Virus record (IMG/VR): IMGVR_UViG_3300046009_003447
Coordinates: 1-28,963 of that record
Source of the DNA: a virus
DNA: 28,963 bases
Strand: one strand, 5' to 3'
Of the stretch, positions 1 to 6,629 are shown in pieces (the stretch's first letter is position 1; every line of letters starts with the position of its first letter). The notes below the pieces were generated by a model, which searched no databases, was not told the origin of the DNA, and saw only the letters and a program-made list of their open reading frames with translations. The position numbers and the translations under genes are program-made.

Positions 1-25
1 AAAGAAGAGATGTTTCTGGGTATTA

Positions 26-373
26 TCAAAGAGATTCCTTTGTGCTATTGGGATCTACTCTTAACCTTAAGAGGTAATCCTCATGCCCTCGCGATATTAT
101 GTAAGCAATAGATCCGCGAGGAACATTACAAATAGCTGCAATATTATCCAACGTAATACCACGGTCTCTTAGAACAAATGCTTTGTTGCACAACTCCGGT
201 GTGATCGGGCTGCTGGTCTCTTCCTCTGGCTCTAGGTTGGGGATAGGGTCGCCCTCGGCGTCCATCAGGGTGCCGTTTGGGTAGGACATCCAGCCTCGTT
301 TAATGGCGAATCGTACCAGGTGCTTGGCTTCTCGCAGGACTTGGTTTTGGCTGATGCTGTATTGTGTGGTCAT
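26..373 (-). CDS. HTH-containing hypothetical protein
   Basis: 115 aa, last gene of the replication block, starting 6 bases after the helicase stop. I do not recognise a named family. The C-terminal half (about residues 60-105) reads as a helix-turn-helix: a helix around CNKAFVLRDRG, a turn, then ITLDNIAAICNVPRGSIAYI, which resembles HTH domains of small phage regulators and of proteins that accompany HNH nucleases. The middle (about 45-55) is an acidic linker, PEEETS. There is no signal peptide or membrane segment. The 3' half is clearly more AT-rich than the 5' half, which suggests a mosaic join inside the gene. The DNA-binding role is inferred from pattern only. Confidence 0.7.
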   Translation of the reverse strand: MTTQYSISQNQVLREAKHLVRFAIKRGWMSYPNGTLMDAEGDPIPNLEPEEETSSPITPELCNKAFVLRDRGITLDNIAAICNVPRGSIAYIISRGHEDYLLRLRVDPNSTKESL

Positions 374-379
374 TGGTAT

Positions 380-1675
380 TTAGAAACTGGGAGATGGGTC
401 GGAGAAGCGGCAGTATTGGCCTTCGTACCAAAGGGGCACCAGGCCGCACTCACCGTCTCGTTGTTTGGCGATAGCAATCACAGCTTCGCCTTGGGGCTGG
501 TTGCGCTCCCTGTTGAGCAATAGGACTAGATCAGCGTCCCTCTCAATCTGCCCAGAGTCCGCTAGGTCAGTCAGGCGAGGTACCCGGCCCTTGTCTTTCT
601 CGTTCTCTCGATTGAGCTGAGCCAGGGCAACCACGGCTGTCTTGGTATCGGAGGCCACGCCCTTGAGCCTGCCAGATACTTCTGCGATCTCGTAGGTCTT
701 TTTCTCTGCGGCCTTCGATCCATGGATCTTCTGGAGGTAATCCACTAGGACCAGCTTCACGCCCCATTTGCGTACAGCCCTGCGGATCACCGCGGTGATG
801 GTGGCAATGTTGGACACACCGGATCCTGAGATGAAATGAATCGGGCTGCCTGCGATCTTGGCCGAGGCTGTGGACATGGCCTTCATGCCTCCCTGATCAA
901 GCTGGCCGGTCTTGATGTCCTGCATGGGTATGCTGCCAACAGACGAGACCATCCGGCGCACGATGGACTCGTCGGACATCTCTAGGCTGATGAACAGGGT
1001 GGGGATCCTTGAGTCAATGCTGGCTGCCTTGGCAATGGCAATGGCAATGGCTGTCTTACCGATGGATGGCCTGGCCGCAATGATGGCCAGCTCACCGAAC
1101 TGGAAGCCGTCGGTCATCTGGTCGAGCCTGTGGAAGCCCGAGGTGATCCCGGAGAGCTGTCCCTGCCTTGAGAATCGTTCCTGTGTCGAGTCAATGAACC
1201 GACTGACAACCGACTTGGACGATTGGACTTCCTCCTTGGATGCCTCAACGGTGAGCCCTGCTTCGGCATTAGAGACGATTTGATCGACGGAGAGGGTGGA
1301 TACAGCGGACTCACGAATCAGACGGTCTCCAGCGGTTCTGAGATGGCGTCTGTGGTGGGCCTCTAAGACGGCCTGAGCGAATGCCGGGTAGTTCGCTGGG
1401 CTCGGACACATCTCGTCGGCCTTGTTCAGAGCCTCGAAAGGCACCGGAGTCTGGCCCATGGAGCGCTTCCACTCCTTGACCACGGTGGCCATGTTGACCG
1501 GATCGCTCTTGGCAACGAGGCCTTTGGCGATCTCGAACACATTATACAGATCGCTGTCCTGTAGAGCATCGCTGGGGATCTTGGCGAATACCTCGTGGCA
1601 GACATCGGAGCCACCGGAGAGACAGGCGCCGATGAGGCCGAACTCGTCGTCCTGGGCGAAGTAGGGGTCGCTCAT
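380..1675 (-). CDS. dnaB: DnaB-type replicative DNA helicase
   Basis: 431 aa, close to normal DnaB length. This hexameric ATPase should unwind DNA at the phage replication fork. The N-terminal domain covers about residues 1-145 (opening DPYFAQDDEFGLIGACL, as in DnaB N-domains), then a linker, then the RecA-like C-terminal domain. Visible motifs are the Walker A box ARPSIGKT (201-208), the catalytic Glu in SLEMS (232), Walker B LVLVDYLQ (308-315), ALAQLNRE (350-357) and KQRDG (404-408) near the arginine finger. The start codon overlaps the stop of the initiator gene by 4 bases (ATGA), so translation is probably coupled and the initiator is probably its loader or partner. No primase (TOPRIM) domain is fused and none is seen in the window, so priming probably relies on the host. 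Confidence 0.96.
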   Translation of the reverse strand: MSDPYFAQDDEFGLIGACLSGGSDVCHEVFAKIPSDALQDSDLYNVFEIAKGLVAKSDPVNMATVVKEWKRSMGQTPVPFEALNKADEMCPSPANYPAFAQAVLEAHHRRHLRTAGDRLIRESAVSTLSVDQIVSNAEAGLTVEASKEEVQSSKSVVSRFIDSTQERFSRQGQLSGITSGFHRLDQMTDGFQFGELAIIAARPSIGKTAIAIAIAKAASIDSRIPTLFISLEMSDESIVRRMVSSVGSIPMQDIKTGQLDQGGMKAMSTASAKIAGSPIHFISGSGVSNIATITAVIRRAVRKWGVKLVLVDYLQKIHGSKAAEKKTYEIAEVSGRLKGVASDTKTAVVALAQLNRENEKDKGRVPRLTDLADSGQIERDADLVLLLNRERNQPQGEAVIAIAKQRDGECGLVPLWYEGQYCRFSDPSPSF

Positions 1676-2409
1676 TGGTAGTCGGCAATGTTGAGGCTGT
1701 ACGCGCCGGTGCCGTTGTTCCCAGAAGGGGAGGTGCTTCGAGACTTGTCGATCTCTCCGTTCCAGTTGTTCAACAGGGTCATCAACTCACGTCGAAGGTA
1801 TTTGTCGTCTGACTGGTAGCGTGCTTCCAAGGCAACCAAGTCTTCCTCCGGAGTGTTAAATTCGAAGATCTCCTTCAAAGCCTTGATCTCCTTGTTGCTC
1901 CATTGGGTTGTTGGTCGACGGCGGATCATTGCACCGACTCGTAAACGGAAGGCTTCGAGCTCAGGTAAAAGATCACGCGAAACAATTCGCTCCTTCCCTT
2001 CCATTCCCTGTTCCTCTTCCCTGTTCCCATTCCCTGTTCCAAGGCAATCTTTCTCGAATCCTCGCGAATCCTCTCGAACATCGTCGAATGGTGGCAGCTT
2101 AGAGGCTGAAGGCTTGTCGATTTTCTGATGATTTTGCCACTTTGGGATGTCCAAGTAAGATTCACCGTCGACCTGATAGAGCCTGATGCAGCCTTGCTTC
2201 TCAAGTTCTGAGATCCACACAGGAAGACGCTTGAAAGCATCCTCGTCGTAAGGGAAAAGACGACTCGCGAGGAGTCGCGAGGATGCGCGAGCCCTCCCGA
2301 CATCGTCGCAGCATGAAAAGAGGCCGATGAAAAGCAGTCGAGCCTCTCTTGAAACTCTACCTAGACTTTCGGACTCCCAAAACTCGGGCTTGATTGATCG
2401 AATTCTCAT
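1672..2409 (-). CDS. phage replication initiator / helicase-loader-like protein
   Basis: 245 aa. The opening RIRSIKPEFWESESLGR is typical of phage replication proteins with an N-terminal winged helix (about residues 1-105, including LLFIGLFSCCDDVGRAR and YLDIPKWQNHQKI). A charged low-complexity linker follows (about 106-140) and then a helical C-terminal domain (about 145-230) that usually contacts the helicase. The linker is encoded by a repeat-rich DNA segment (2004-2090), the same arrangement as lambda O, where the origin lies within the initiator gene. It overlaps the neighbouring ORFs by ATGA at both ends. The name is by family resemblance and position next to DnaB; initiator versus loader cannot be separated from sequence alone. 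Confidence 0.87.
   Translation of the reverse strand: MRIRSIKPEFWESESLGRVSREARLLFIGLFSCCDDVGRARASSRLLASRLFPYDEDAFKRLPVWISELEKQGCIRLYQVDGESYLDIPKWQNHQKIDKPSASKLPPFDDVREDSRGFEKDCLGTGNGNREEEQGMEGKERIVSRDLLPELEAFRLRVGAMIRRRPTTQWSNKEIKALKEIFEFNTPEEDLVALEARYQSDDKYLRRELMTLLNNWNGEIDKSRSTSPSGNNGTGAYSLNIADYQ
2004..2040. repeat. three 13-bp-spaced iterons inside the initiator gene
   Basis: The 11-mer TTCCCTGTTCC occurs exactly at 2004-2014, 2017-2027 and 2030-2040, with a strict 13-bp period. A decayed relative (TTCCCTTCC) precedes it at 1994-2002. The period is not a multiple of three, so the repeats are not explained by repeated amino acids. They lie in the inter-domain linker of the initiator gene. 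By analogy with lambda ori, these are candidate binding sites for the initiator. Confidence 0.72.
2051..2090. repeat. four tandem 10-bp repeats beside the iterons
   Basis: Four consecutive 10-base units, TTCTCGAATC, CTCGCGAATC, CTCTCGAACA and TCGTCGAATG, share the core TCGAA or GCGAA. They begin 10 bases from the last 13-bp iteron. A 10-bp period puts the cores on one face of the helix, and the period is again not a multiple of three. Together with 2004-2040 this forms an origin-like block of about 90 bp. Confidence 0.55.
2264..2293. repeat. 10-bp repeats with TCGCGA core in the initiator gene
   Basis: Two adjacent 10-base units, CTCGCGAGGA and GTCGCGAGGA, are followed by a degraded third, TGCGCGAGCC. 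They share the palindromic core TCGCGA. They lie in the coding part for the N-terminal domain (SSRLLASRLF region), about 170 bp upstream in the gene from the iterons. The function is unknown. Arginine-rich coding may explain part of the pattern. Confidence 0.4.
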
Positions 2410-2618
2410 TGATGCGCCTTTGCAGCAAGATGTGAGTTCCTGTTCTCAATCGCCTTCGCTTTTGCTTGCTGAAGCATTTGGCAAACCATATCCACGTTGT
2501 GGATGGCTAATAATACCAAGCTATCATCTCCCCAAGGATCGGGCTGGTAGATGCAGATGTAGCCAACATCTGATGCGTACACTTCGGTGTCGTTCTGACT
2601 TTGGATTTCAAGTTTCAT
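2406..2618 (-). CDS. hypothetical protein upstream of the initiator
   Basis: 70 aa. It overlaps the initiator start by ATGA and follows the structured intergenic element at 2630-2701. The sequence VYASDVGYICIYQ, then WGDDSLVLLAIHNVDMVCQML, reads as a small alpha/beta fold ending in a lysine/alanine-rich helix. I have the impression of similar short proteins in other phage genomes (a Y-x-S-x-x-G-Y-I pattern before an acidic stretch and a V-M helix), but I know no function. No membrane segment. The start is fixed by the intergenic element just upstream. Confidence 0.7.
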   Translation of the reverse strand: MKLEIQSQNDTEVYASDVGYICIYQPDPWGDDSLVLLAIHNVDMVCQMLQQAKAKAIENRNSHLAAKAHQ

Positions 2619-2629
2619 GTCTTAAACGG

Positions 2630-2701
2630 AAAACCCCACCCAGACCGTGCTAGGAACTCGCGCAGAACCAACGCGACGTGTCACGGAAAGGGTGGGGAAA
2701 A
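2630..2701 (-). promoter_or_regulatory. nested three-stem hairpin in the intergenic region (structured leader or terminator)
   Basis: This lies in the 183-base gap between the exonuclease and the next ORF. Three inverted repeats nest inside one another: CCCCACCC (2634-2641) with GGGTGGGG (2690-2697), CCGTG (2645-2649) with CACGG (2682-2686), and TCGCG (2658-2662) with CGCGA (2672-2676), around a 9-base loop. On the minus strand the outer stem ends GGGTGGGGTTTTCC, about a dozen bases before the start codon at 2618. It could be a terminator after the exonuclease, or a folded 5' leader controlling the initiator-helicase genes. The stems are seen directly; the function is inferred. Confidence 0.6.
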
Positions 2702-2801
2702 GTTTGTTGAGCATGGGTCCTGATTGTAGTGTCGTCGTTTGCTTCCTAGGGCTCACGTCGACGGTCTCTACCTATCTGGCATCCTGGTTGTTGTCCAGCC
2801 C

Positions 2802-3461
2802 TCAGTAGGCCGGTATCAGAATATCCGCCACCTGCTGGGTTAACTGCACGTCCCTCAGGCAATAGTCGATGGCTGCCTGGCGGTCGGTATTCCACAGCAG
2901 ACTAAAGTCGGCGCCGGTGCCTGTCTTGTCACCTAGGCCCAAGTGCCGGCTGATTGCACCAAGGCTTCCGTGCGCCCGGCTGTCTCCAAGCTGCCACACC
3001 TCGCGCAGGTCGATCACCAGATCGTTCCAGTATCGTCCCTGGCGCAGCCAGTAGGGAGGAAGGATGCGGTGCTTCCAGGAGCGCTTGATGAGGAACGGTA
3101 GATCGAAGGCCTTAATGTTGAATCCGACGAGTTTAGGCTGCCGCTCGTAGTAGTTACACAGCTCCCACCATTCCCGGAGCATGGCGGCCTCGTTGCCGTC
3201 GTTCTTCAGCACCGCGGTCACCTGGTGCTCGATGCGGTATCCGATGCACAGGATCTGCCCCGAGAGAGCGTCCAAGGCTGCGTTCTTGATGAAGTCCGCG
3301 GTGTGGTTCTCCTCGGCCTTTTGAATGCGCTCGGCGATGAGGTCAGGGTTCTTGACGTTGCCCAGCTTCACGTCGGCCGGATTGAAGGGTGGTATGTTGA
3401 GTTCCGACAGTGGTAGTGGCCCGGTCTCGATGTCGAAGATGATTGTTGGGTTTGCTGGCAT
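2802..3461 (-). CDS. DEDDy-type 3'-5' exonuclease (DnaQ-like / PolB exonuclease-like)
   Basis: 219 aa, a stand-alone exonuclease domain. All three Exo motifs are visible: ExoI FDIET with D10 and E12, ExoII GFNIKAFDLPFL with D120, and ExoIII YCLRDVQLT with Y200 and D204, which makes it the DEDDy subclass. These residues coordinate two metal ions to remove nucleotides from 3' ends. No polymerase gene is present in the window, so it may proofread for the host polymerase or act in recombination or repair. The leader just upstream is A-rich (GAAAGCAATTTAGCAAT) with no Shine-Dalgarno site. The 99-base gap before it contains GATGCGCG twice (about 3490 and 3507) and nothing else I can name. Confidence 0.9.
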   Translation of the reverse strand: MPANPTIIFDIETGPLPLSELNIPPFNPADVKLGNVKNPDLIAERIQKAEENHTADFIKNAALDALSGQILCIGYRIEHQVTAVLKNDGNEAAMLREWWELCNYYERQPKLVGFNIKAFDLPFLIKRSWKHRILPPYWLRQGRYWNDLVIDLREVWQLGDSRAHGSLGAISRHLGLGDKTGTGADFSLLWNTDRQAAIDYCLRDVQLTQQVADILIPAY

Positions 3462-3560
3462 ATTGCTAAATTGCTTTCAGTTAGTAGTTGATGCGCGTTT
3501 GTCCCGATGCGCGCCCCCGGTTACCCACGAGTCCCAGCAGCAACAGGCTGCCGGAAAGTG

Positions 3561-3956
3561 TCAGATGTGTTTGCCGCAATGAGGGCAGATTGTCCTGGTC
3601 AACGGCTGTCTTACGGTGGGCACGCCCAGCCATTCGCAGATTTCACGGTAGGAGACCCACCCAAACCCACGCACCGACCTAGGCTGCAGGTGCCCGAGGT
3701 TGTAAAGGTCGAGAGCCTCCTGGCGGCTCTTGATGGCTAGGCTTTCGAGGATGTTGAACGTCCTGGTCGAGAACGGGAATCCCCACACCCGCAGGATCTC
3801 CTCGTGCTTCTGTGCTGCCTGTTCAATCTGGTTGATCCGCTGGCGGCTGAGGTTAAACCGTTTGCCGATCTCCTCCAGGGTGCAGCCCTCCGACCGTAGT
3901 CGGACCACCTCGGGCACCATGTGGATCAGCTTCATCGTGGGTTTGCGTGTTTTCAT
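3561..3956 (-). CDS. sigma-70 region 4-like HTH protein with alpha-CTD-like domain and C-terminal zinc motif
   Basis: 131 aa. Residues about 14-50 (VVRLRSEGCTLEEIGKRF, then NLSRQRINQIEQ) match the helix-turn-helix of sigma-70 region 4, which recognises -35 elements. Residues about 65-112 (NILESLAIKSRQEALDLYNL, then VSYREICEWLG) resemble the helix-hairpin-helix of the RNA polymerase alpha C-terminal domain. The tail CPHCGKH is a half zinc knuckle. The combination suggests a phage transcription regulator that contacts host RNA polymerase or phage promoters. Met1, Met8 and Met13 are all possible starts. TATACA sits 2 bases upstream of Met1 on the minus strand, so if that is a -10 box, translation would begin at Met8 (3935). 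Confidence 0.8.
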   Translation of the reverse strand: MKTRKPTMKLIHMVPEVVRLRSEGCTLEEIGKRFNLSRQRINQIEQAAQKHEEILRVWGFPFSTRTFNILESLAIKSRQEALDLYNLGHLQPRSVRGFGWVSYREICEWLGVPTVRQPLTRTICPHCGKHI

Positions 3957-3992
3957 GTGTATAATGCTTGCAGAATTTTAGAACTGATTTTT

Positions 3993-4580
3993 TTATTCAA
4001 ACAATGACAGGTTTTCGGCCTCTTTTTGGCGGGGTTCTAACATACTTTTAACGATCCAGAGCGATTCTTTGTACGGAGCCCATTTCCCTCCATCCTTTGA
4101 AATGGTAACATTGCTGCGAGGTATGATGTTCCATGGTATCCAATAAGTTTCTCCAGTATCCAACTGGTGTAGCGCAATAAGGTCCGCCTGAGGGGCTTTA
4201 CCAATGCGGTAAAACCAGCCTTTGCATGGACCGTAGCACGCGAAGTTAGCCGACTTGACGTCAACTCTAAGAACCTTGTTGACTAGCAGGTCAAACGGCC
4301 ACTTCACGGCGGTGCATTTTTCAACCTGAAACCCTGCTGATTCCAGTATCTCCTGAACTCTCTTTTCACCGCCCCATCCAGTGTCGGAGTCAGAATGTTC
4401 TCTTGCGAGGCCAAGTCGCTCGGCCCATTTTAAAAACCCACCTTTCTTTGAGATCTGGTTGGCCAGGTCTCCTTGTCCTGTATCCTTCAGATACTGGTTG
4501 GTGGGCATAGTGCCGGTGTTGCGGTAGTTTTCCATGATCCGATCTGAGATCATGGCTTCGTTCCATTGCTTTCTTGTCAT
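3993..4580 (-). CDS. PD-(D/E)XK nuclease family protein
   Basis: 195 aa. The core FDLLV (D97), then RVDVKSA (D107, K109), preceded by E72 in GGEKRVQEIL, is the standard arrangement of the PD-(D/E)XK fold, a metal-dependent DNA cleavage domain. The N-terminal 60 residues look like a small helical DNA-binding region (YLKDTGQGDLANQISKKGGF). The gene is visibly more AT-rich than the SSB and exonuclease genes around it, a sign of separate acquisition, for example as a free-standing endonuclease. It may be a resolvase, a homing-type nuclease or a recombination nuclease. Substrate cannot be read from sequence. It starts 47 bases after the SSB gene with a weak TTGTCT-N17-TATCCG promoter-like pair in the gap. 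Confidence 0.78.
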   Translation of the reverse strand: MTRKQWNEAMISDRIMENYRNTGTMPTNQYLKDTGQGDLANQISKKGGFLKWAERLGLAREHSDSDTGWGGEKRVQEILESAGFQVEKCTAVKWPFDLLVNKVLRVDVKSANFACYGPCKGWFYRIGKAPQADLIALHQLDTGETYWIPWNIIPRSNVTISKDGGKWAPYKESLWIVKSMLEPRQKEAENLSLFE

Positions 4581-4627
4581 GGCACCTACCGGATACCATT
4601 CAAAACGATCAAAGACAAGAAATTGTT

Positions 4628-5368
4628 TTAGAATGGAACATCTGAATCGCTCGGATCTTCCTGGGCGTTGATCTCGTCGATTCGCTTGGTAACCGCGGCA
4701 ATGAGTGCGATGTCGTCAGGCGTCTTTCCGCTGGAGACCTTAGCCTTGGGCAGCCAGTGCTCGGCCAGGCCGCGCACAGCGTCAGGCGTTAGCTCGGAAA
4801 GCGGCACTCCCCTGAACTTGCCGACGTGCACCTTGATGTCTGCAATCTTAACCGGCGCCGCAGTGGCTGGCGTCACGATCTTGGTTTTGTCGTCGTCCCG
4901 AGGCGGCCTGTCCTCCAGGCGTACCCACAGGCCCGATGGCTTTAAGGCCTCCCCACTCTTGTGGGGCATGATCAGCTTGATGTTGCTGAACGTCTTGGTG
5001 CCGTCCCGAGACTGCTCGTGAACGATCACCACGGTGGCCGGCTTACCGATCAGGCCGTCGAGGTTGAGGCTGACGGTCTCCTCGGGGGTAAGGGCTCGGC
5101 CGTGCCAGTCCTTGAGGAACTTAGTCAGGCCGGCCTTCTCGTGCAGGCTGGCGGTCATTGGCGCCGTCATGACCACCCAGGGCTGCACCGGGTTGCGTGA
5201 CTGGTCCAGGATGTCCAACTCGAATGCGATCTTGAACTTCTGCTTGGTGCCGTACTCGGTCTCGTAGGCCTTGAGCGGAGTGATGTCGACACAGACCGCG
5301 CGGCCTGTGTACTCGGGGCACGGTGTGAAGGTGCCGCCGCTTGGTTTCGTTGATACTGTGATTCCCAT
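4628..5368 (-). CDS. single-stranded DNA-binding-like protein
   Basis: 246 aa. The N-terminal two thirds (about residues 10-150) are beta-rich with the look of an OB fold (FKIAFELDILDQSRNP, ATVVIVHEQSRDGTKTFSNI). A proline/lysine linker follows, then a small helical segment, and the acidic C-terminus EDPSDSDVPF. A tail ending D-x-P-F is the hallmark of SSB-type proteins, used to recruit replication and repair partners. Longer than bacterial SSB (about 170 aa), so it is a phage-type analogue. It heads the DNA metabolism block, and its leader (ACAACAAAGCAAACAT before ATG) has no Shine-Dalgarno sequence. Confidence 0.8.
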   Translation of the reverse strand: MGITVSTKPSGGTFTPCPEYTGRAVCVDITPLKAYETEYGTKQKFKIAFELDILDQSRNPVQPWVVMTAPMTASLHEKAGLTKFLKDWHGRALTPEETVSLNLDGLIGKPATVVIVHEQSRDGTKTFSNIKLIMPHKSGEALKPSGLWVRLEDRPPRDDDKTKIVTPATAAPVKIADIKVHVGKFRGVPLSELTPDAVRGLAEHWLPKAKVSSGKTPDDIALIAAVTKRIDEINAQEDPSDSDVPF

Positions 5369-5389
5369 ATGTTTGCTTTGTTGTGTTGT

Positions 5390-5581
5390 TTACCTAGAGG
5401 CCTGTTTTTCAACCTCTGAAAGTTGCTTAGCCATTCGCTCGTACTGCGCCCAGTAGTCGGGCCAAGTGCTCTTAATCTTTGACAGGTTGTCCTGGTCGGC
5501 CACGAGTGCCGCGGCGCCCAGCTTGCGAACGAATGACCCGCCGTATTCGATCATTGTGTGTGCTACGTCAAAGTCTTTCAC
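5390..5581 (-). CDS. small conserved phage hypothetical protein
   Basis: 63 aa, last gene of the overlapping small-gene run. The opening MKDFDVAHTMIEYGGSFVRK and the later WPDYWAQYERMA belong to a short protein type I recognise from many phage genomes, with no known function. It is probably two helices. It begins inside the end of the preceding gene with a 4-base overlap (5578-5581), so it is likely translationally coupled. Confidence 0.75.
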   Translation of the reverse strand: MKDFDVAHTMIEYGGSFVRKLGAAALVADQDNLSKIKSTWPDYWAQYERMAKQLSEVEKQASR

Positions 5582-5727
5582 TTGGAGCCTTTCCCACGCT
5601 TCCTGGTAAAGAAGCTGGTGAACTCGATCTTGATCTTACGGGCAGCCCGGTAGGCCTCACCGGCGTCCCGCTTGGTCAGGTGGTAAGGGCCGGTGCCCTC
5701 CCGTTGGATCTGTTGAGCTGTTTTCAT
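5578..5727 (-). CDS. small basic hypothetical protein
   Basis: 49 aa from the ATG at 5727 (MKTAQQIQREG); the frame is open further upstream to 5835, but 5727 overlaps the preceding stop by ATGA and matches the rest of the run. It is rich in lysine and arginine (KRDAGEAYRAARKIKIEF, ending RKRGKGSK), so it may bind nucleic acid. No family recognised. Confidence 0.6.
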   Translation of the reverse strand: MKTAQQIQREGTGPYHLTKRDAGEAYRAARKIKIEFTSFFTRKRGKGSK

Positions 5728-5915
5728 TGCAGGATAAAGTCGAAGTTGATCTGCCAGGTGTCGCACAGCCTGTTGTAGGTGTCGTTCTTGATGCGCCAGG
5801 TCCGCGGGTCCCGGGTGGTCCCGCTGTGCCTGCATTTGATCCGCACGTCGATGTGCTGGATGGCCGTGTTCCGCAGGTGATGGTCGGGCGGCAGTTCGTG
5901 CAGTTTGGTGATCAT
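5724..5915 (-). CDS. small hypothetical protein
   Basis: 63 aa. It starts with a 4-base overlap after a very strong ribosome-binding site (GGAGGAGGAGAG) formed by the last codons of the upstream gene. Histidine and arginine are abundant (LPPDHHLRNTAIQHIDVRI). The middle RDPRTWRIKNDTYNRLCDTW may be an alpha/beta unit. No family recognised and no membrane segment. Confidence 0.65.
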   Translation of the reverse strand: MITKLHELPPDHHLRNTAIQHIDVRIKCRHSGTTRDPRTWRIKNDTYNRLCDTWQINFDFILQ

Positions 5916-6226
5916 GGTTTTCTCTCCTCCTCCAATATCGTCAGCATTCCAGATGCAACCTGTCCATCCGAGCCGTCTCGGAAGAATGCCATAGCGGCTC
6001 GGTGGATGCGGTCCTCAAGCCGATGGATGCGGTCAGCTCTGTCCTCGTACAACGCAACGTCCGCAACCAGAACGCTGTGCTTGTTCTTCACGTCCATAAG
6101 CTCCTCCTCCAGCTGCTTGATCCGATCCTCCCGTTTTCTGACCTCCAGAGCGATTGCGCGGAGTTCGCGGGAGTCGTACCAGTTCGGTGCTTCAGCGATA
6201 TTTAAGATTTGGTCTTCGAGTGTCAC
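5912..6226 (-). CDS. coiled-coil hypothetical protein of the junction-repeat array
   Basis: 104 aa from a GTG at 6226 that overlaps the upstream stop (GTGA); an in-frame ATG at 6244 lies inside the upstream gene and is less likely. A long coiled coil covers about residues 28-75 (VRKREDRIKQLEEELMDVKN, later RIHRLEDRIHR). The RI-K/H-x-LE pattern is shared with the array members at 6405, 6850 and 7065. The C-terminus EEERKP encodes the GGAGGAGGAG site for the next gene. Function unknown; coiled coils in such proteins usually give oligomerisation. Confidence 0.72.
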   Translation of the reverse strand: MTLEDQILNIAEAPNWYDSRELRAIALEVRKREDRIKQLEEELMDVKNKHSVLVADVALYEDRADRIHRLEDRIHRAAMAFFRDGSDGQVASGMLTILEEERKP

Positions 6227-6408
6227 GGCTTGGCCTCCTTCCATTTAAACTGCGGCATTCCGCTTGTGTCGATTATCCACTCGGCATGGCCTACTCTCAC
6301 TGCTTCGCGTTTCATGTGACTCACTTCGGTGCATCCACCAAAGACTGCTCCAAAAATGATTCCTAAAATGAAGCAGAGTGAGTACTCCCTTACGTCGTCT
6401 TGACTCAC
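6223..6408 (-). CDS. small single-pass membrane protein
   Basis: 61 aa from GTG at 6408. Residues about 10-26 (SLCFILGIIFGAVFGGC) form one transmembrane segment. The C-terminal half is soluble, with EWIIDTSGMPQFKWKEAKP. The tail KEAKP is the array junction: the same bases form AAGGAG for the next gene and the GTGA overlap. A similar E-W-x-x-D-x-x-G-x-x-x-F-x-W ending is familiar from other phage small proteins. A membrane role such as lysis control or superinfection exclusion is possible, but the sequence does not show which. Confidence 0.7.
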   Translation of the reverse strand: MSQDDVREYSLCFILGIIFGAVFGGCTEVSHMKREAVRVGHAEWIIDTSGMPQFKWKEAKP

Positions 6409-6629
6409 AGCTTGGCCTCCTTGGATTTTTCAATCAACGCAACTACCGGACACGGTTCGCCGCATTTGTGTTGATGTTTTTTTGAGTGATGAACCCATGA
6501 GCAGTTAGGTATTACTAAGTCCAACGCCTCCTCCAGCCGCTTGATGCGCTCAAGAAGCTCTACTTTGTCCCGACTTAGATCAGCGATTGCTTTGATGTAT
6601 GCAACGTGTGCATCGACTATGTGACTCAC
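6405..6629 (-). CDS. coiled-coil protein with Cys/His cluster, array member
   Basis: 74 aa from GTG at 6629 overlapping the upstream stop. Residues about 15-42 form a coiled coil (IADLSRDKVELLERIKRLEE). Behind it lies a Cys/His cluster, NCSWVHHSKKHQHKCGEPCP, with spacing that could bind one zinc ion. It ends in the junction tail KSKEAKL. It shares the RIKRLEEA core with the genes at 6850 and 7065, so these appear to be paralogues with different flanking parts. Function unknown. Confidence 0.7.
   Translation of the reverse strand: MSHIVDAHVAYIKAIADLSRDKVELLERIKRLEEALDLVIPNCSWVHHSKKHQHKCGEPCPVVALIEKSKEAKL

Noticed and set aside
3462-3560. Possible tiny ORF on the minus strand (about 15 codons, GTG start)
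   Set aside because: Too short, no ribosome-binding site, and no overlap pattern like that of the accepted small genes.
3959-3964. TATAAT on the plus strand
   Set aside because: No gene is found downstream on the plus strand and no -35 partner at normal distance; it is the reverse of the AT-rich start region of the minus-strand gene.
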